Origin: Romanomermis culicivorax
Taxonomy: Eukaryota > Nematoda > Enoplea > Mermithida > Mermithidae
Direction of reading: 5' to 3'
Length of the DNA: 64,000 nucleotides
NCBI GenBank assembly: GCA_963922205.1
Contig: CAWUHX010000069.1
Location: 1,178,001 to 1,242,000 of the forward strand
Positions 23,480-34,896 of this stretch are shown in pieces (within the stretch, counting starts at the first letter, position 1; each line of letters starts with the position of its first letter). The position numbers were made by a program, and so were the translations under genes. A model generated the notes under the pieces. The model did not search any database. It was not told the DNA's origin and worked only from the letters and a program-made list of their open reading frames with translations.

Positions 23480-24770
23480 GGTTTAAAATCTCACATAGAC
23501 ATTTGAGATAAGACCAAATTTTCAAGACAGTGGTAGATATTCTTACTGATTGAAGAACCCAAATTCTTGGTTGCTTGCCCAGTTTTGAATTTTAGTTTAC
23601 TCGACTGGAAATTCATTGAATTCACTGAAAATTTAAACCTAGTCTAGGGAATAAAACTTGAAAAGATTAATTTTCTAGTAAAGAGTTCTAGAATCAAAAT
23701 CCAAAAAAATTTTCGGCGCTAGGCGTCAAACAAATTACTCATACAAACCTTTTCATCTTCTCCCAAAAACTCATAAAATTGAGTTTTAAAAGCCTAAAAC
23801 CGACGGAAATCAAATGAAATATAGAAAACAGTTTTTTGTGCCGAACAAATTTAGAGTGGCACAAATGATTTTAACCGTTTGTGACAATTGGCAAATTTTC
23901 TGAGTGGTCGACGTCGAAGACTACATTTTCTTGATTTTTAGACATTGTAGGAGCTGAAAACGTAAAACTTTCTGAGCGCTTCGCGCCGAGTCAATGAATG
24001 TAATATTAACTATTATTATTTGCCTCGAACGAGAGCGAATTCAACTGGAATAGTATATTTGTATTACCACAACAAACTTTGAGATTTTCAATGACTGGTG
24101 AATGCAGAAATTCTTAACTTCATCTGTTCATCTAGTAGGATTGGAACTGAAATATTCATTTCTGGTGTTTGATTCAAATAGAAAAATCGACACTATTGGC
24201 GCAATTTTTCGACCAAGATCTCACGTAACCTTCGACTTATTATTCTTCAGAAGAAGCAGTTAAGGCATCCTTAATGTAATGTTTACATCGTTGTGAAAGA
24301 AATTCGTAGTAGAAAATTGAGGGAAAATATAAACTTCTTGACCAGTTCTACAGAAATATTTGACTTTCATGGTATTCGATTTCTTTCCGAATCTTGTATA
24401 CTATTTTGCCGATCAGTTTTTCTTATGTCACTTTAGACACAAATAGGGTGTAGGGCTGTAGGCACGATTTTTACGTATAAATTAGGGCAGTGGCTAAACA
24501 GTCGCATGTCTATTTAGCCAAAACATATATTTTTAGCTGAACAGCCGAGATTTTCAATTAAATTTTTGGATAAAAATGTTCAAAATTTTCAGTATGTGCT
24601 TATGAAGAAACCTTTTTTTTAATTTTTGTGCCAATTGGCACAAAAAACATTGTTAGAAAACTTTCTTCCTATAAAATTAAGCGTATTTACTGGCTTTAGA
24701 GTGAGAAAACAAAAACTTATTTGAGCAACCAAAATTTTCCCCCAAGTTGCACATTGCAACCTGGCTTCAG
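23480..24770. repeat. Diverged G-core and E-core segments with a GCAACC right end
   Basis: 23550-23870 is collinear with the second half of the G-core (18300-18600). 23900-24650 is collinear with the E-core at 35010-35650, including the CGCTTCGCGCCGAGTCAATGAA region. 24700-24768 is a third copy of the CCCAAGTTGCACATTGCAAC end block. It appears to be a composite of several elements. Confidence 0.6.
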
Positions 24771-26171
24771 TTTTGCCAGATCAAAATTCTAGAAAGTGCT
24801 AGATTTTTTTAAAACGCTCCCAGAAAAATACCAGATTGATTTCTAATAATCCCAGAACAATGCCAAATTTTCGATGCTAAAATAGTGCGACTGTTCAAAC
24901 ATAAAAATCAGAAACTCATACTACAATAGAAACTTTATCCAGAAATTTACACGTAATAGAAGCTCTAAACTTTTGCATGTCGACAAGTTTCACAAAATCA
25001 ATTTCTGAGCAAGCATCACTAGATACAACATCAGATTTTAAATTTCAGCATTTAAAATTTTAACATATTTTCTGTAAACAGTAAAGCTTTCGCACGATTC
25101 TTTTTACCAGACAGAACAATGGCGTGTACACAAACTGGAATCTAGAATCCTGATTTGTAACTGGTTACGTAACTCTGACTTTACAATATTTATTGTTGAA
25201 AAACTCGTTCAGCAGATGCGTTAGAGAAAGGTAATCATATTAAAGTAAATAAAAAATTTCACATGTTTCCAAAATGAGTAGTTTCTTGAAAACCTTCTTG
25301 ATCAAACATGCTGACCAAAAAATGAATAGGAACCTGTTCAAACAATTCCTAATGACAATAAATGATTTTCTGTTAAGGCACTTTCACAATCAATTTAAAC
25401 CTTGTTTAAAAATTTGTGCAACATTGAACTGATTAGCATAGTAAAACAGTGCCAATTCACGTTCAAAGGCTTTCATTATCTTTAATAGATACTTCTAAAG
25501 GATTTTTAACTAAGCCTAAACCATGGTTTAAACTTTTGAGGTTAATTCTTTCGCAAGGAGAGGACATGCGATCAGGGTATTTTTTGCACACAGCAACCAA
25601 ATTTCGGGCTGTGCAACCAAGTTTTTTGTGCCAAGTTGCACAGTGCAACTTGAGGCCTGACTGCTCTTTTGATCAGGTTATAGGGTTTCCTGTCCGAGGA
25701 TGTATTTTTATTCGTTTTTAAATGAAAAAACTGAAAATTTTCCGGCGCTTGGCACCGGGTTTCAATTCATTTAATAATTTTGTATATTACTCTGGTGCGC
25801 GGTTAGAAAATGTCATTCTATAGCTAGTGCTTATAGGTTATAATTATCAACATATGGATAAATGTTTAATCGTGCATTTTTGACGAATTCAATGTGAACC
25901 AGAGGTCCCCAAGGTCGAAGATTTAGGTAGGGGTAACGTCGTAAATTTTAAGGGTAGTACTTAAAATATGCCGTGACCTTTTTTTCGCTCCCAGCTTTTT
26001 TGCAGAGGAGGGGGAGTTGCAGTACTCAAACCACATACAACTTACAAAAATGAACAAGGCCTCTACTTTATGCTTTTTACAGTCAAAAAACATTTACTAT
26101 TTCAACTCCCTTTTCCAGCTCCCAATCATGCAACTTCAATGCACTAATTATATGTACAGAATAGTCACACT

Positions 26172-26366
26172 TTGAAGATTGTCAAGCCAACTGATTCCTG
26201 CACATTTCAAGAATCGGACACAACATACTTTTGGAAACATTATTTGAACCAGCACCTGCAGCAGTATGGGCTTATTCCATCCCTGCTAAGGCTTGGAACA
26301 GTGCTTCCAATTGAAAGTCCTGATGCTGAATGCGGCTTTAGTATTATTAATCCCATCACATTATGA
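26172..26366 (+). pseudogene. hAT transposase C-terminal dimerisation fragment
   Basis: The translation contains LLRLGTVLPIESPDAECGFS followed by INPI, the hAT dimerisation motif (normally P-x-S-x-A-E-R-x-F-S) with a degraded arginine. The frame stops soon after, and the expected lysine-rich LRNRL block is only visible in another frame. No DDE core is recognisable. It is probably the relic of the transposase of the surrounding element. Confidence 0.7.
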
Positions 26367-26640
26367 ACTACGAGTTTGAAACCAAGTACCACTCCTGATC
26401 CACGTCAACAGACCTCACATGTCTCAACTCATAGCAGGAAAGTATGCCATAGCTCGGGTAACCATATGCGCACAGAAGACCCAACGCAGAAGCGGGGAAA
26501 AGGAAAGGAGAGCATGAAGAGGAAGAATTTTAAGAACATAATGTTTTTCTTCCCAAGAGGCGATTTTTTGACAAATCACATATAGATAAGTCATTATTTC
26601 ATCTCCCAATTATTGATTTCCTACAAGTAGTATATATTAA

Positions 26641-27753
26641 CAGGCCCGTAGCCAGGGGGATGCGGACCATGCGGCCGCATCCCCTATAGGAACCCAAATT
26701 TTAAAAAATTGCTTTTTTAGCTTTCAAAAACTCATTGTGTGATGTGAAAATTTAACGCTTTCTATGATTTGTTTCAGTAACTTTAATCAAATTATATTAA
26801 TATCGGAATTTTACAATGAAACGAGCTGGCTCTAGCTTAGAATCGTTTGGATTTCGTAATAAACAAGTGCTGATAAGCCAGTCATCGTCAGATGAAAATA
26901 CGTTAGAGAGAACACATACAGTGAACAATTAGGCTTCTTCCTTGAAATGCTACTACCTAGTAAAATAAGTAAATGATTCATTCCTCACTAAATATATCAA
27001 ATTATGTACCTATTTCGTATGAAACTTGATATTTAGACGACACGAAAACCGATCAACTGAATGAAACTATTGATCTGTATGCACAATTTTTGGACGACAA
27101 GATGGTTGTGAAATTCGAAATCATCTTATGGAAAAAAAGTTGGGAAACACGAGAAAACAAGCCCAACAATGCATTGACTGCTTAAGTTGCAACGAAGCGT
27201 TTTTTCCAAACGTGAAAAAGTTACTTAAAGTATATGCTAACCTCTAAATAATTTTTTAATGAATAGTTATGAATTGCAAACTGTAGAGCAAATCATCATT
27301 CGCTTTCTGGTAACTTCTACAGATTAGTATTGATCTGATAAGACTTTCACTGCATGATATTATATTATAATATACGCTTTTATTTAAAGATTTTGGCCGT
27401 TCTGCCCGTAACTACGGCATCAAACGAAAGATCATTTTCGAATTTGAGATACCTAAAGAATTATTTACGATCCCCCATGGGTGAATCGAGATTGAACGGC
27501 CTTGCACTGTTGCATATTTGTCAAAATGTATATGTGAACCCGGAAGACGTTTTGAATGCATTCCCCATAAAAAACCAACGCCGTATTGATCTTGTTCTGT
27601 GATGTCATAATCATTAGTCAATAAAACTTTGATGATTTGCGAAGCATTTTAGCATGTCTATATAAGTGTTATACTTCCTTAATATGACTTATCAACTTCT
27701 GAATTTAAAAACTTTTCCGCATCATCTGAAAAAAATTCCTGGCTACGGGCCTG
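26641..27753. mobile_element. hAT element, CAGGCCCGTAGCCAGG ends, nested
   Basis: 1113 bp with near-perfect inverted ends CAGGCCCGTAGCCAGG and CCTGGCTACGGGCCTG, and perfect TATATTAA duplications (26633-26640 and 27754-27761). It carries a 3' transposase remnant in the plus direction. It sits inside the 25900-28038 element, so it is the younger of the two. Confidence 0.95.
27030..27602 (+). pseudogene. hAT transposase C-terminus, TTF-domain/ZMYM1-like type
   Basis: 27354-27602 reads LAVLPVTTASNERSFSNLRY and ends SPMGESRLNGLALLHI, the canonical dimerisation segment of P52rIPK/TTF-type hAT transposases. Upstream, in shifted frames, are TKTDQLNETIDLYAQFLDD and FFPNVKKLLKVYA, which belong to the same protein. 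Frameshifts and an AT-rich interruption at about 27245-27355 break it, and the DDE core is missing. It cannot encode an active enzyme. Confidence 0.85.
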
Positions 27754-28046
27754 TATATTAATGTGCTGATATCCTTTCCCAAAAATCGCTATATGGCACA
27801 AAAGTTGCATACTTTCCCATTATGATTTGCTCAGTAAATGTGTCAAAAAGAGCAGTGAGTAATTCCTCACAATCACACATTGTGCAATTTTTCTCGAATT
27901 ACTATAACCTACAGGGGAGAGGATGAGGTCTACCAAAATTTTTTGCTATAGTGAGCTGTTTTTATGGAGGTAGTAAATGAATTTCCAAATCTAAGACGGG
28001 GGTAATACCCCCCCCCATACTCCCCATGGGGTGCTCTGATGTGAAC

Positions 28047-28904
28047 TAACATTTTTCTCGGTCATTTTCCCCAGAATTTTTTTGCGATCTTCTTAAAAAT
28101 TTTGACTTTTATGTGATTAAAACATTTTGAGGGTAAGACAATGCTAGAAATTCAGGAATTTTTTTACAAGTCGGTTCCCTTTCAAATTATAGTCCAAACT
28201 GGTATTTTTGGACTCTATCCATATCAGTTCGAAAATCCAGGGGCTCATGGCATTCAGAAACTCATTTGCATAAAATCTGCACATATCTCACATAGTCCTT
28301 GTCACTACAGAAAAATCCTACCTACCTCAAGAATCGAACCTGATCCACCAGCCTATGGACGAAATGCGTTTGCCACTACACAATTTCACCAGAAAGTTTA
28401 AACATTATTCCTTTAAAACCCTTGATACTATTTTAACTAACAGCTTCATTTGGAAGAGCCCCTTTGGGCGCAGCTGCTGTACCCTAAGCCTAAGCCTAAC
28501 GAAAATTTTAAATGAAAAATGAACGTCTACTCACTAGTCACAAAAATCCATGCTCAAAATTAACAAACAAGTCATATACAATAATTAGGTTGAAGACCGG
28601 GATCCGACTTAAGCCGAAATTCTTGCCGGATTAAAATTCTTAGTCGCTTATCTAGGTTTTGAATTTTGGTTTGCCGACTGAAAATTCATTAAATTCACCG
28701 AGAAATCAAACCTTCTGTCTGGGAAATAAAAGCTGGAAAGATTCATTTTCCAGCGTTCTAGAATATTGAAATTCAGAAAAAAATTTGGCGCCACGCGCCG
28801 AACAAATTATTCTAGTCTTGTCATAATAATCTTTTCATTTTCACTCGAAAACTCAGAAAAATGGGAAAACTGACGCGCAGCGAATGAACTACAAGAAAAC
28901 AGAA
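28047..28904 (+). repeat. Second half of a G-core copy split by an hAT insertion
   Basis: Continues the G-core begun at 25676-25899 after the hAT insertion and carries a GGCGCCACGCGCC dyad near 28790. It also contains an extra segment at about 28160-28640 absent from the 18-kb copy, which includes a tRNA-like SINE head. The LINE at 28907 interrupts its right side. Confidence 0.65.
28325..28400 (-). repeat. tRNA-derived SINE head
   Basis: On the minus strand an A-box-like GTAGTGGCAAACGC (28381-28368) and a perfect B-box GGTTCGATTC (28340-28331) are spaced as in a tRNA promoter. No cloverleaf could be drawn confidently, so a functional tRNA is unlikely. It lies in an insertion in the G-core repeat. 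Confidence 0.5.
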
Positions 28905-28906
28905 AA

Positions 28907-30345
28907 CCCCAGATAGTAGTCGTCTAAAGTGTATTTTATTTAATGCCAGAAGTCTGGTCTGTAAATTGGAAGAATTTAACTTATTCCTTAACACGTAATG
29001 AACATGACATCATTTTTTGCACAGAAACCTGGCTACACAGTGATATTTCTGACGGTTTATTGTCTAACACTGGTTCCTACAGCATCTTTCGTAAGGACAG
29101 GCTCCATAAAAGAGGTGGTGGTGTTGCTATTTTTGTAAAAAAAGCCTATGTGCAACTCTCACTAGGGTACCTCCAAATATCGATGTCCCAGAGACTTTAG
29201 TTCTGGATCTCATTATTGCTGGCCTTTATCATCGCCTTGTCTTAGTTTATAGACTTTACAACCTAGATCTATGTAATAAATTATGCATTCTTTTAGAGTG
29301 GACAACCAGACCTAGTTATCCCATTACTATCACCGGTGATTTCAATTTGCCCAATTTTAACTGGGACCTGTCTACATACCCAAGTGAAGCCACTTACACA
29401 ATGTTCTTTGAGTGTTTCTCCAGTACAGGCCTTCAGCAACTTGTATCACAACCAACTCTTGGTAATCATGTTCTTGATTTAGTTTTTAGCGATAAATCAA
29501 TATCCAATGTTTTTATTTCTCCCCCTTTTTCTACCAGTGACCACGCCAGTGTGAATTTCTCTTTAATCTTGCAAAAGTTACCAATCTTTCCCCATGCTAG
29601 AACTCGAAACTTTATTAAGGCTGATTATGTGGCTATTTCAGATTTATTATCCCACACATCTTGGCCGGACTTATTTTCTACATGTGCCAATGCTGAAGAC
29701 ATGTACAAGATTTTTTTGGAAATTTTAAACCATGCTATAAACAACTTTGTCCCTGTTTTTAAACCAAAAAAGTTTAAAACACGTTATCCAAACAACATTC
29801 GGAAATCTCTCACCAAAAAACTAAGACTTTGGAAAAAGTATAAAAAAACAAAATTACCTACTGACAGGTCAAAGTACCAAATTCATTGTAAGTGTGTAAA
29901 AACACTGATGCTTTCTCATCAGGTGGATATTGAGGAAAATCTGATCGAAAAATCTGACCCCAAATCATTTTTCAAATTCGTCAACTCTAAAATTCAATCA
30001 AAGAAAACTATCCCCCCTTTTAAGTAACAGGGACACCATCATTCTTGATGATCTTCAAAAGTGTACACTTTTCAATGAATATTTTCGTTCAGTTTTTACA
30101 CATGATGATGACTCCACTCTTAATATCCTCCCCAGAACAACCTACAAAATTTCGTCGGTTTCATTCACAGTAGGCTTGGTTGGGGTATAGCACTCAGAAA
30201 ATTAAAACCCTCTCTAGCTCTAGGCTCCGATGGCTTGTGTGCCTATTTCCTGAAGAAACTTTCTGCCTGTTTGGCTGAACCATTCTCACATATTTTCAAA
30301 GTTTCTTTCAGAACTTCAGAATTTTTGCCAATTTTTTCAAGTATG
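28907..30345 (+). pseudogene. LINE (jockey/CR1-type) copy 1: endonuclease and start of RT
   Basis: APE-type endonuclease and linker of a non-LTR retrotransposon in several frames: KCILFNARSLVCKLEEFNLF, then HDIIFCTETWLH with the catalytic Glu, GGGVAIFVKK, GDFNLPNFNWDL and FSTSDHASVNF with the catalytic His. A 226-residue frame at 29347-30027 covers the end of the endonuclease and the linker. The RT start (LGSDGLCAYFLKKL) breaks off near 30310, where G-rich repeats intervene. Frameshifts near 28982, 29170 and 30027 mean it is dead. Confidence 0.88.
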
Positions 30346-30355
30346 GGGGGGTTGG

Positions 30356-30767
30356 CATACATGTAACAGAGCTCCGAGGTCTGGGGGGGGGGTTGGAGCA
30401 CTTTTTTGGGGCCGGGGGTCAGTAATTCCCAAAATTTTGGGGGGAGGGGTCCCTGAAGGAAAAAAAATTCGATTTTTTCCATGAAAAATGTCCGAAAAAC
30501 GGTTTAAAAAGTAGTAATTTTTGTCCAAAAAATGATAAATTATGTACTTATGGCGCGAAGCGCCGAGAAAATTGACGTTTTTCATGGAAAAAATGACATT
30601 TTTCAGTATTTTTCCGACTAAAACTATAAAACCCTAGGGCTACCATATGGCTAGCCATAGGATTGGAAAATCCTGGGGGGGGGGGTCGCCCAATGGCTAG
30701 CCATATGGTCGGCGATTTCTGGGGGGGGGGGGTTCCCATAGCACTTCCCCCCCCAATTACATGTATG
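30356..30767 (+). mobile_element. hAT-type MITE, family A, perfect 8-bp duplication
   Basis: 412 bp from CATACATGTAACAG to AATTACATGTATG with GGGGTTGG on each side (30348-30355 and 30768-30775). It contains GGCGCGAAGCGCC, CCATATGGCTAGCC and long G runs. It sits in a G-rich repeat next to the broken LINE. Confidence 0.88.
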
Positions 30768-31244
30768 GGGGTTGGGTACAGGGTTGGCCAAGTTCGGGGT
30801 CCTCGTCCTCCCCCAACCCCCCCCCCCCCCCAATTACAGGTATGAGAATAAGATGGACAATGAAATGCATCGAAAGAAATTCGAGAAACAAGGTAATGTA
30901 AAGTGGGGTGACTTTGATCGGAGCAGCATTTGATAACTATTTGAGATCAGCGGGTCGTTTTTGCTGTGTAGAAAACCTCACAGCAGGGTTTGTCTACACA
31001 ACAAAAATGACCTACTGATCTAAAATAGTTATCAAATGCTATGCTGTGATCACAATATGGTTAAATTTGATATTCTTTAGAGACTAAAGCACGAGTCAAG
31101 GTTAAAGGATATATATAATGTTCAACCTTACGATTTTAACCATGCTGACTATCAATCTCTCGAGATCATACTAGCAAAGGTGGATTGGAATATTCTTTTC
31201 AATAATTGCATTGCCCCCAATCATTTTTATCAAGTCTTCCTTAA

Positions 31245-31596
31245 GGCCCTGTCATACTTCACCGCGCGGCGCCGTGCGGTACCGGCCGGCGCCGCACGGC
31301 GCCGGTTGTCCTATTCATACTAACAGGCGGCGCCACGCGGTACCGTGCGGTGGCTTGTCATACTTCGCCGCGCGGCGCCGTATGGCGCCGCTTTTTTACT
31401 TTTGGATTTTGCTCTTCTCAAAAAATGTGTATTGGTTTAGTTGAAACCTGACGGGGCGCCGCAAAAATTAAAAAAACCTATTCATACTTCAAAAGCGGTA
31501 CCGCGCGGCGCCGGCCGGCGCCGCATTTTAGTATGAATAGGACAACCGGCGCCGCGCGGCGCCGGCCAGTACCGCACGGCGAGGTATGACAGGGCC
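31245..31596. mobile_element. MITE with GCGGCGCCG palindromes, TTAA-flanked
   Basis: 352 bp inserted in the LINE. The ends GGCCCTGTCATACTTC and GTATGACAGGGCC are inverted repeats, with TTAA on both sides. The interior is a string of palindromes such as GCGCGGCGCCG, GGTACC and GCCGGCGCC, far richer in G+C than the rest of the window. It is possibly related to the PIF/Harbinger-like MITEs at 45490, 58693 and 59007, which share an ATACTT motif inside the end. Confidence 0.85.
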
Positions 31597-33614
31597 TTAA
31601 GAGTTTTAGCAGGTTTTATTGATAAATTTGTACCAAGAAGAAAGGAACAGGTGCAACGGGAAAAACTACCTTTATTTTTGAGAAGACTAAAAAAGAGAAA
31701 ACGTAAATTGTGGACTTATGCCAACAACAGAAATACTGAAAACAAGAACAGATTGAAGTTAATTCCAAAGAAACTCAAAAATGAAATGAATATCCATTAT
31801 GCTAAGAAAGAAGAAACTCTATTGAAATACCCCTCCTTAAAAAAGTTCTATGAATTCGTCAACAGCAAAACTGTAAAGCGGGAAATGATCCCTACATTGC
31901 ATTATCATAATATTGAAGTTAGTAGTGACTTGGACAAATGTGATATTTTCAACAAATATTTTGCAACTGTCTTTACTGTTGATGATGGAAAAAGTCATCC
32001 TTTTCCCGGTAAAGGATTTGAATATCTCAAGTCAGTTAAATTTGATTTCATGAAAGTTTTGTTGACACTGAAAAATCTAAAACCCACATTTTCCCTTGGA
32101 CCTGATGGTCTGTGTGCCTACTTTCTGAAAAAGTTACACCTTGTTCTTGCCGAACCTCTTAGTATTATCTTTGAGGTTTCTTATAGGACTGGCACATTAC
32201 CTGATTTATGGAAAACATCATACACTGTTCCAATCTTCAAAAAAGGGGACCGTGGCAAAGTTGAAAACTACAGGCCCATATCACTTTGTTGTGTACCATG
32301 CAAAATCATGGAAGGAATAATTAATAAGGATATTGTAGGTCATTTTGACAGATATGCCTTATTTAGTAGTAGGCAGTTTGGATTTAGAAAGAATAAATCA
32401 TGTGTCTTACAACTTCTTGAATGTAAAACTAAGTGGGTTAAGAAGTTGGATGATCAAGTTCCTGTTGATGTTGTATACATTGATTTTAAGAAAGCATTTG
32501 ATACTGTCTCACATTCAAAGCTCTTACAAAAATTAAAAGGATATAAAATTGATAAATTCACAATGAATTGGATTTGTGACTTTCTTACAAATAGAACTCA
32601 ATGTGTAAAACTAAGTAATACCATTTCTGCTCCAACTCCAATAATTAGTGGTGTTCCTCAAGGAAGTGTGTTAGGTCCAACATTGTTCCTAATATTTATA
32701 AATGATCTGAGTGATATAATTAAAAGTGATCTCTATCTATTTGCAGATGATGCTAAAATTTTTAATGATGCATGTAATACAGTATTAATCCAGGAAGATT
32801 TAAACAGTTTCTATAATTGGTCTGGGGAATGGCAACTTAGTATGTCATTGCCTAAATGTGCAGTCTTACATTTGGGGAAAAATAATCCATCAAATCAGTA
32901 CGAAATTGGTGAATGTGATCTTGATGCTTTCACTGAAATGAAAGATCTTGGTGTTTATGTTGATGAAAAACTCAGTTTTGTTCCGCACTGTGATTACATG
33001 ATCAAGAAGGCTTCTAGGGTATCAAATCTAATTTTTAAATGTTTCAACTCAAATATAAATGAATTGAAAATCAGGGCATTTAAAACTTATGTTCGCCCAA
33101 TCCTTGAGTATGGTAGTCCTATTTGGAATCCTTCTCTAATGGGTGAAATACAAAGGGTAGAGAAAGTTCAGAGGTGGTTCACAAAACGATTATATGGTTT
33201 TAACTCTAGGAATTATCAAGAAAGATTGGAGTCCGCCAGTCTGCATTCTCTTGAATTTAGGAGAACTATAACTGATTTATGCTATGTTTATTCTATAATC
33301 TGTAACAGCATTCTGGACTCAAATAATTTTTTTGTATACAGTAAATTTAATTATCGTATAAACAATCCATATAAATTATATAAGACAAAATTTCGTACAC
33401 GATACTTGAAAAAGATTTTTGTAATAGATATATTGATACGTGGAATATGTTACCTAGTCATGTTACATCTGCCATTAATGTTCATGTATTTAAAAAACGA
33501 TGCATTGCGTTTTTGAGCTTATATCCGCGCGATACTAATCGCCTTTAAGCTCGTGATTATATTTTTTTCTTTATCCTTTTGTGAATGTATTTTTTCTAAT
33601 GACGAATAAACTAT

Positions 33615-33636
33615 TTCTTCTTCTTCTTCTTCTTCT
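33615..33636 (+). repeat. TTC microsatellite tail of the LINE
   Basis: Seven TTC units directly after AATAAACTAT at the LINE 3' end. Simple-repeat tails are typical for this LINE class. Confidence 0.85.
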
Positions 33637-33879
33637 ATGCTCTGATCAAAGTCGCCCCACTTTACCTTACCTTACTTCTATTGTACAATAAATTTTGGCA
33701 AAATACTAAAATAATGCAAAGCCCTAAAAACCTGATTTTCGAAAAATGCCAGAATTCTGCCAAAAATCAGGTCATTATGCCATATTTGATGCCAGATCAT
33801 TGCAAACAGTGCCAGATCTGGCATCGGAAATGCCACTGGCAACACTGCTTGGCTAAAAAAAAATCCCTGACTGCCGAAC

Positions 33880-34889
33880 CACTGTTTTTTTCCCCCAAAT
33901 CGTGCTTTTTGGGGAAAAAATTCGGAAAAGGGAAAAAAAATTTGGGCTCTTTCCCCATTTGGGGAAAAAAATTTTGGGGATCGGATACAGAAAATATGCA
34001 TTTTGGTGCATTTTAGAAGGTCATAATCTCAAAATTTTCCGGCGCTCCGCGCCGATTATAACTTTAATAATTATTATTATGCATTACTTAGCCCAGGCGC
34101 GGCTTTTAGCATGTCTACCTTCATTTATAATATAATCTATAATAGTTTTCATCATCTTGAACGTATTATTTCATGTTTTCATTGGTAATCCTACATATTT
34201 TATCATGATATTTAATGAAGATTCGCATTTTTTCCAGTTGAGAAAGATCAATACGTCAAGTCTCTAAGCTTTTTGATGCAATTATTTCTTTTCTAACGTA
34301 AAATCAATTCAAATGCTTCATGGAAATATCTTTCGGAAATTTATACTCTGCTTACTCATATATTTTCGACCAAGTATGAGAGTTTACAAATAAATTATAC
34401 TGGTTTTAAAATTGTTCAAGTAAAATTCTAGAAATCACGACTTTTGAACGCAAAATTCAAATCTAATTCTTGAAATAAACGTTCGGAAAATTGATTTTCC
34501 AGCGTCGCAGAATATCAATAACCAAAAAATTTTTCCGGCGCTTCGCGCCGGAAAGATTAATATCCCTTTTGGGTTCTCACTTGTCATCATAGAGGACTTA
34601 ACCATCGATTTCTCATGTAATTCAAAGTCATTATGCTTTTAGATAGTTTGCTTGAAAGTTTGTTGCAATGCTTGTAGATCAAACTTTGAACTCGAAAATT
34701 TCAATTTCTTCCTCAATTTTAATGAATTAACGGGTCTGAAAACACCAGAAGGCTTTCAAAGGCTCAAAAACACCTAAATAAAGCGTCTGTGAGCATTTTT
34801 AAGCGAAAAAACGACTTCGGGAAAATGGGGAAAAAAATTTTGACCCCATTCCCCATTTGGGGAAAAGGCCCGGGGGAAAAAAAACAGTG
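33880..34889. mobile_element. hAT-type element, GGGGAAAA end words, B-core
   Basis: 1010 bp from CACTGTTTTTTTCCCCC to GGGGGAAAAAAAACAGTG with perfect TGCCGAAC duplications (33872-33879 and 34890-34897). The arms repeat CCCCATTTGGGGAAAA. The core from about 33950 to 34720 matches 15763-16520 and, inverted, 61790-62500. It has two CGGCGCNNCGCGCCG dyads, at about 34040 and 34537. Confidence 0.93.
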
Positions 34890-34896
34890 TGCCGAA

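Larger units (their letters stand above)
25900..28038. mobile_element. hAT element, CAGAGGTCCCC ends, perfect 8-bp duplication
   Basis: 2139 bp from CAGAGGTCCCCAAGG to CATGGGGTGCTCTG, flanked by ATGTGAAC on both sides (25892-25899 and 28039-28046). It contains an hAT dimerisation-domain remnant at 26172-26366 and a second complete hAT element at 26641-27753. Its target is the G-core repeat, and the unoccupied version of that site is at about 18160-18230. Its ends match the 179-bp MITE at 1083. Confidence 0.9.
31085..33636 (+). pseudogene. LINE (jockey/CR1-type) copy 2: reverse transcriptase, 5'-truncated
   Basis: A 5'-truncated non-LTR retrotransposon. The long frame 31651-33516 (621 residues) holds the complete RT: PVPIFKKGDRGKVENYRPIS, SSRQFGFRKNKSC, VVYIDFKKAFDTV (motif A), SGVPQGSVLGPTLFLIFIND (motif B) and YLFADDAKIF (catalytic FADD), then the C-terminal LEYGSPIWNP and VQRWFTKRLYGF. 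It ends in a TTC tail. The upstream endonuclease linker is interrupted by a palindromic MITE at 31245-31596. The RT frame is intact but no endonuclease remains in cis. Confidence 0.93.
30898..33665. mobile_element. Inverted-repeat element (GTAAAGTGGGG ends) hosting a LINE
   Basis: The ends GTAAAGTGGGGTGACTTTGA and TCAAAGTCGCCCCACTTTAC are inverted repeats. The left arm has a long internal palindrome (AGCATTTGATAACTATTT and its inverse near 31045). A LINE copy of about 2.5 kb lies near its right end. A similar left terminus occurs at 50161. Class unassigned. Confidence 0.7.

Noticed and set aside
26376-26585. 69-codon frame downstream of the hAT fragment
   Set aside because: The part resembling hAT sequence is a frameshifted continuation; the rest has no coding signal.
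28480-28500. CCCTAAGCCTAAGCCTAAC, telomere-like
   Set aside because: Only three imperfect units inside a dispersed repeat; not a telomere or interstitial array.
30548-30845. Gly/Pro-rich overlapping frames
   Set aside because: Translations of G and C runs in MITE ends, open on both strands.
31211-31444. 77-codon frame with many Pro and Arg residues
   Set aside because: Produced by the palindromic CG-rich MITE at 31245-31596; no start context or domain.
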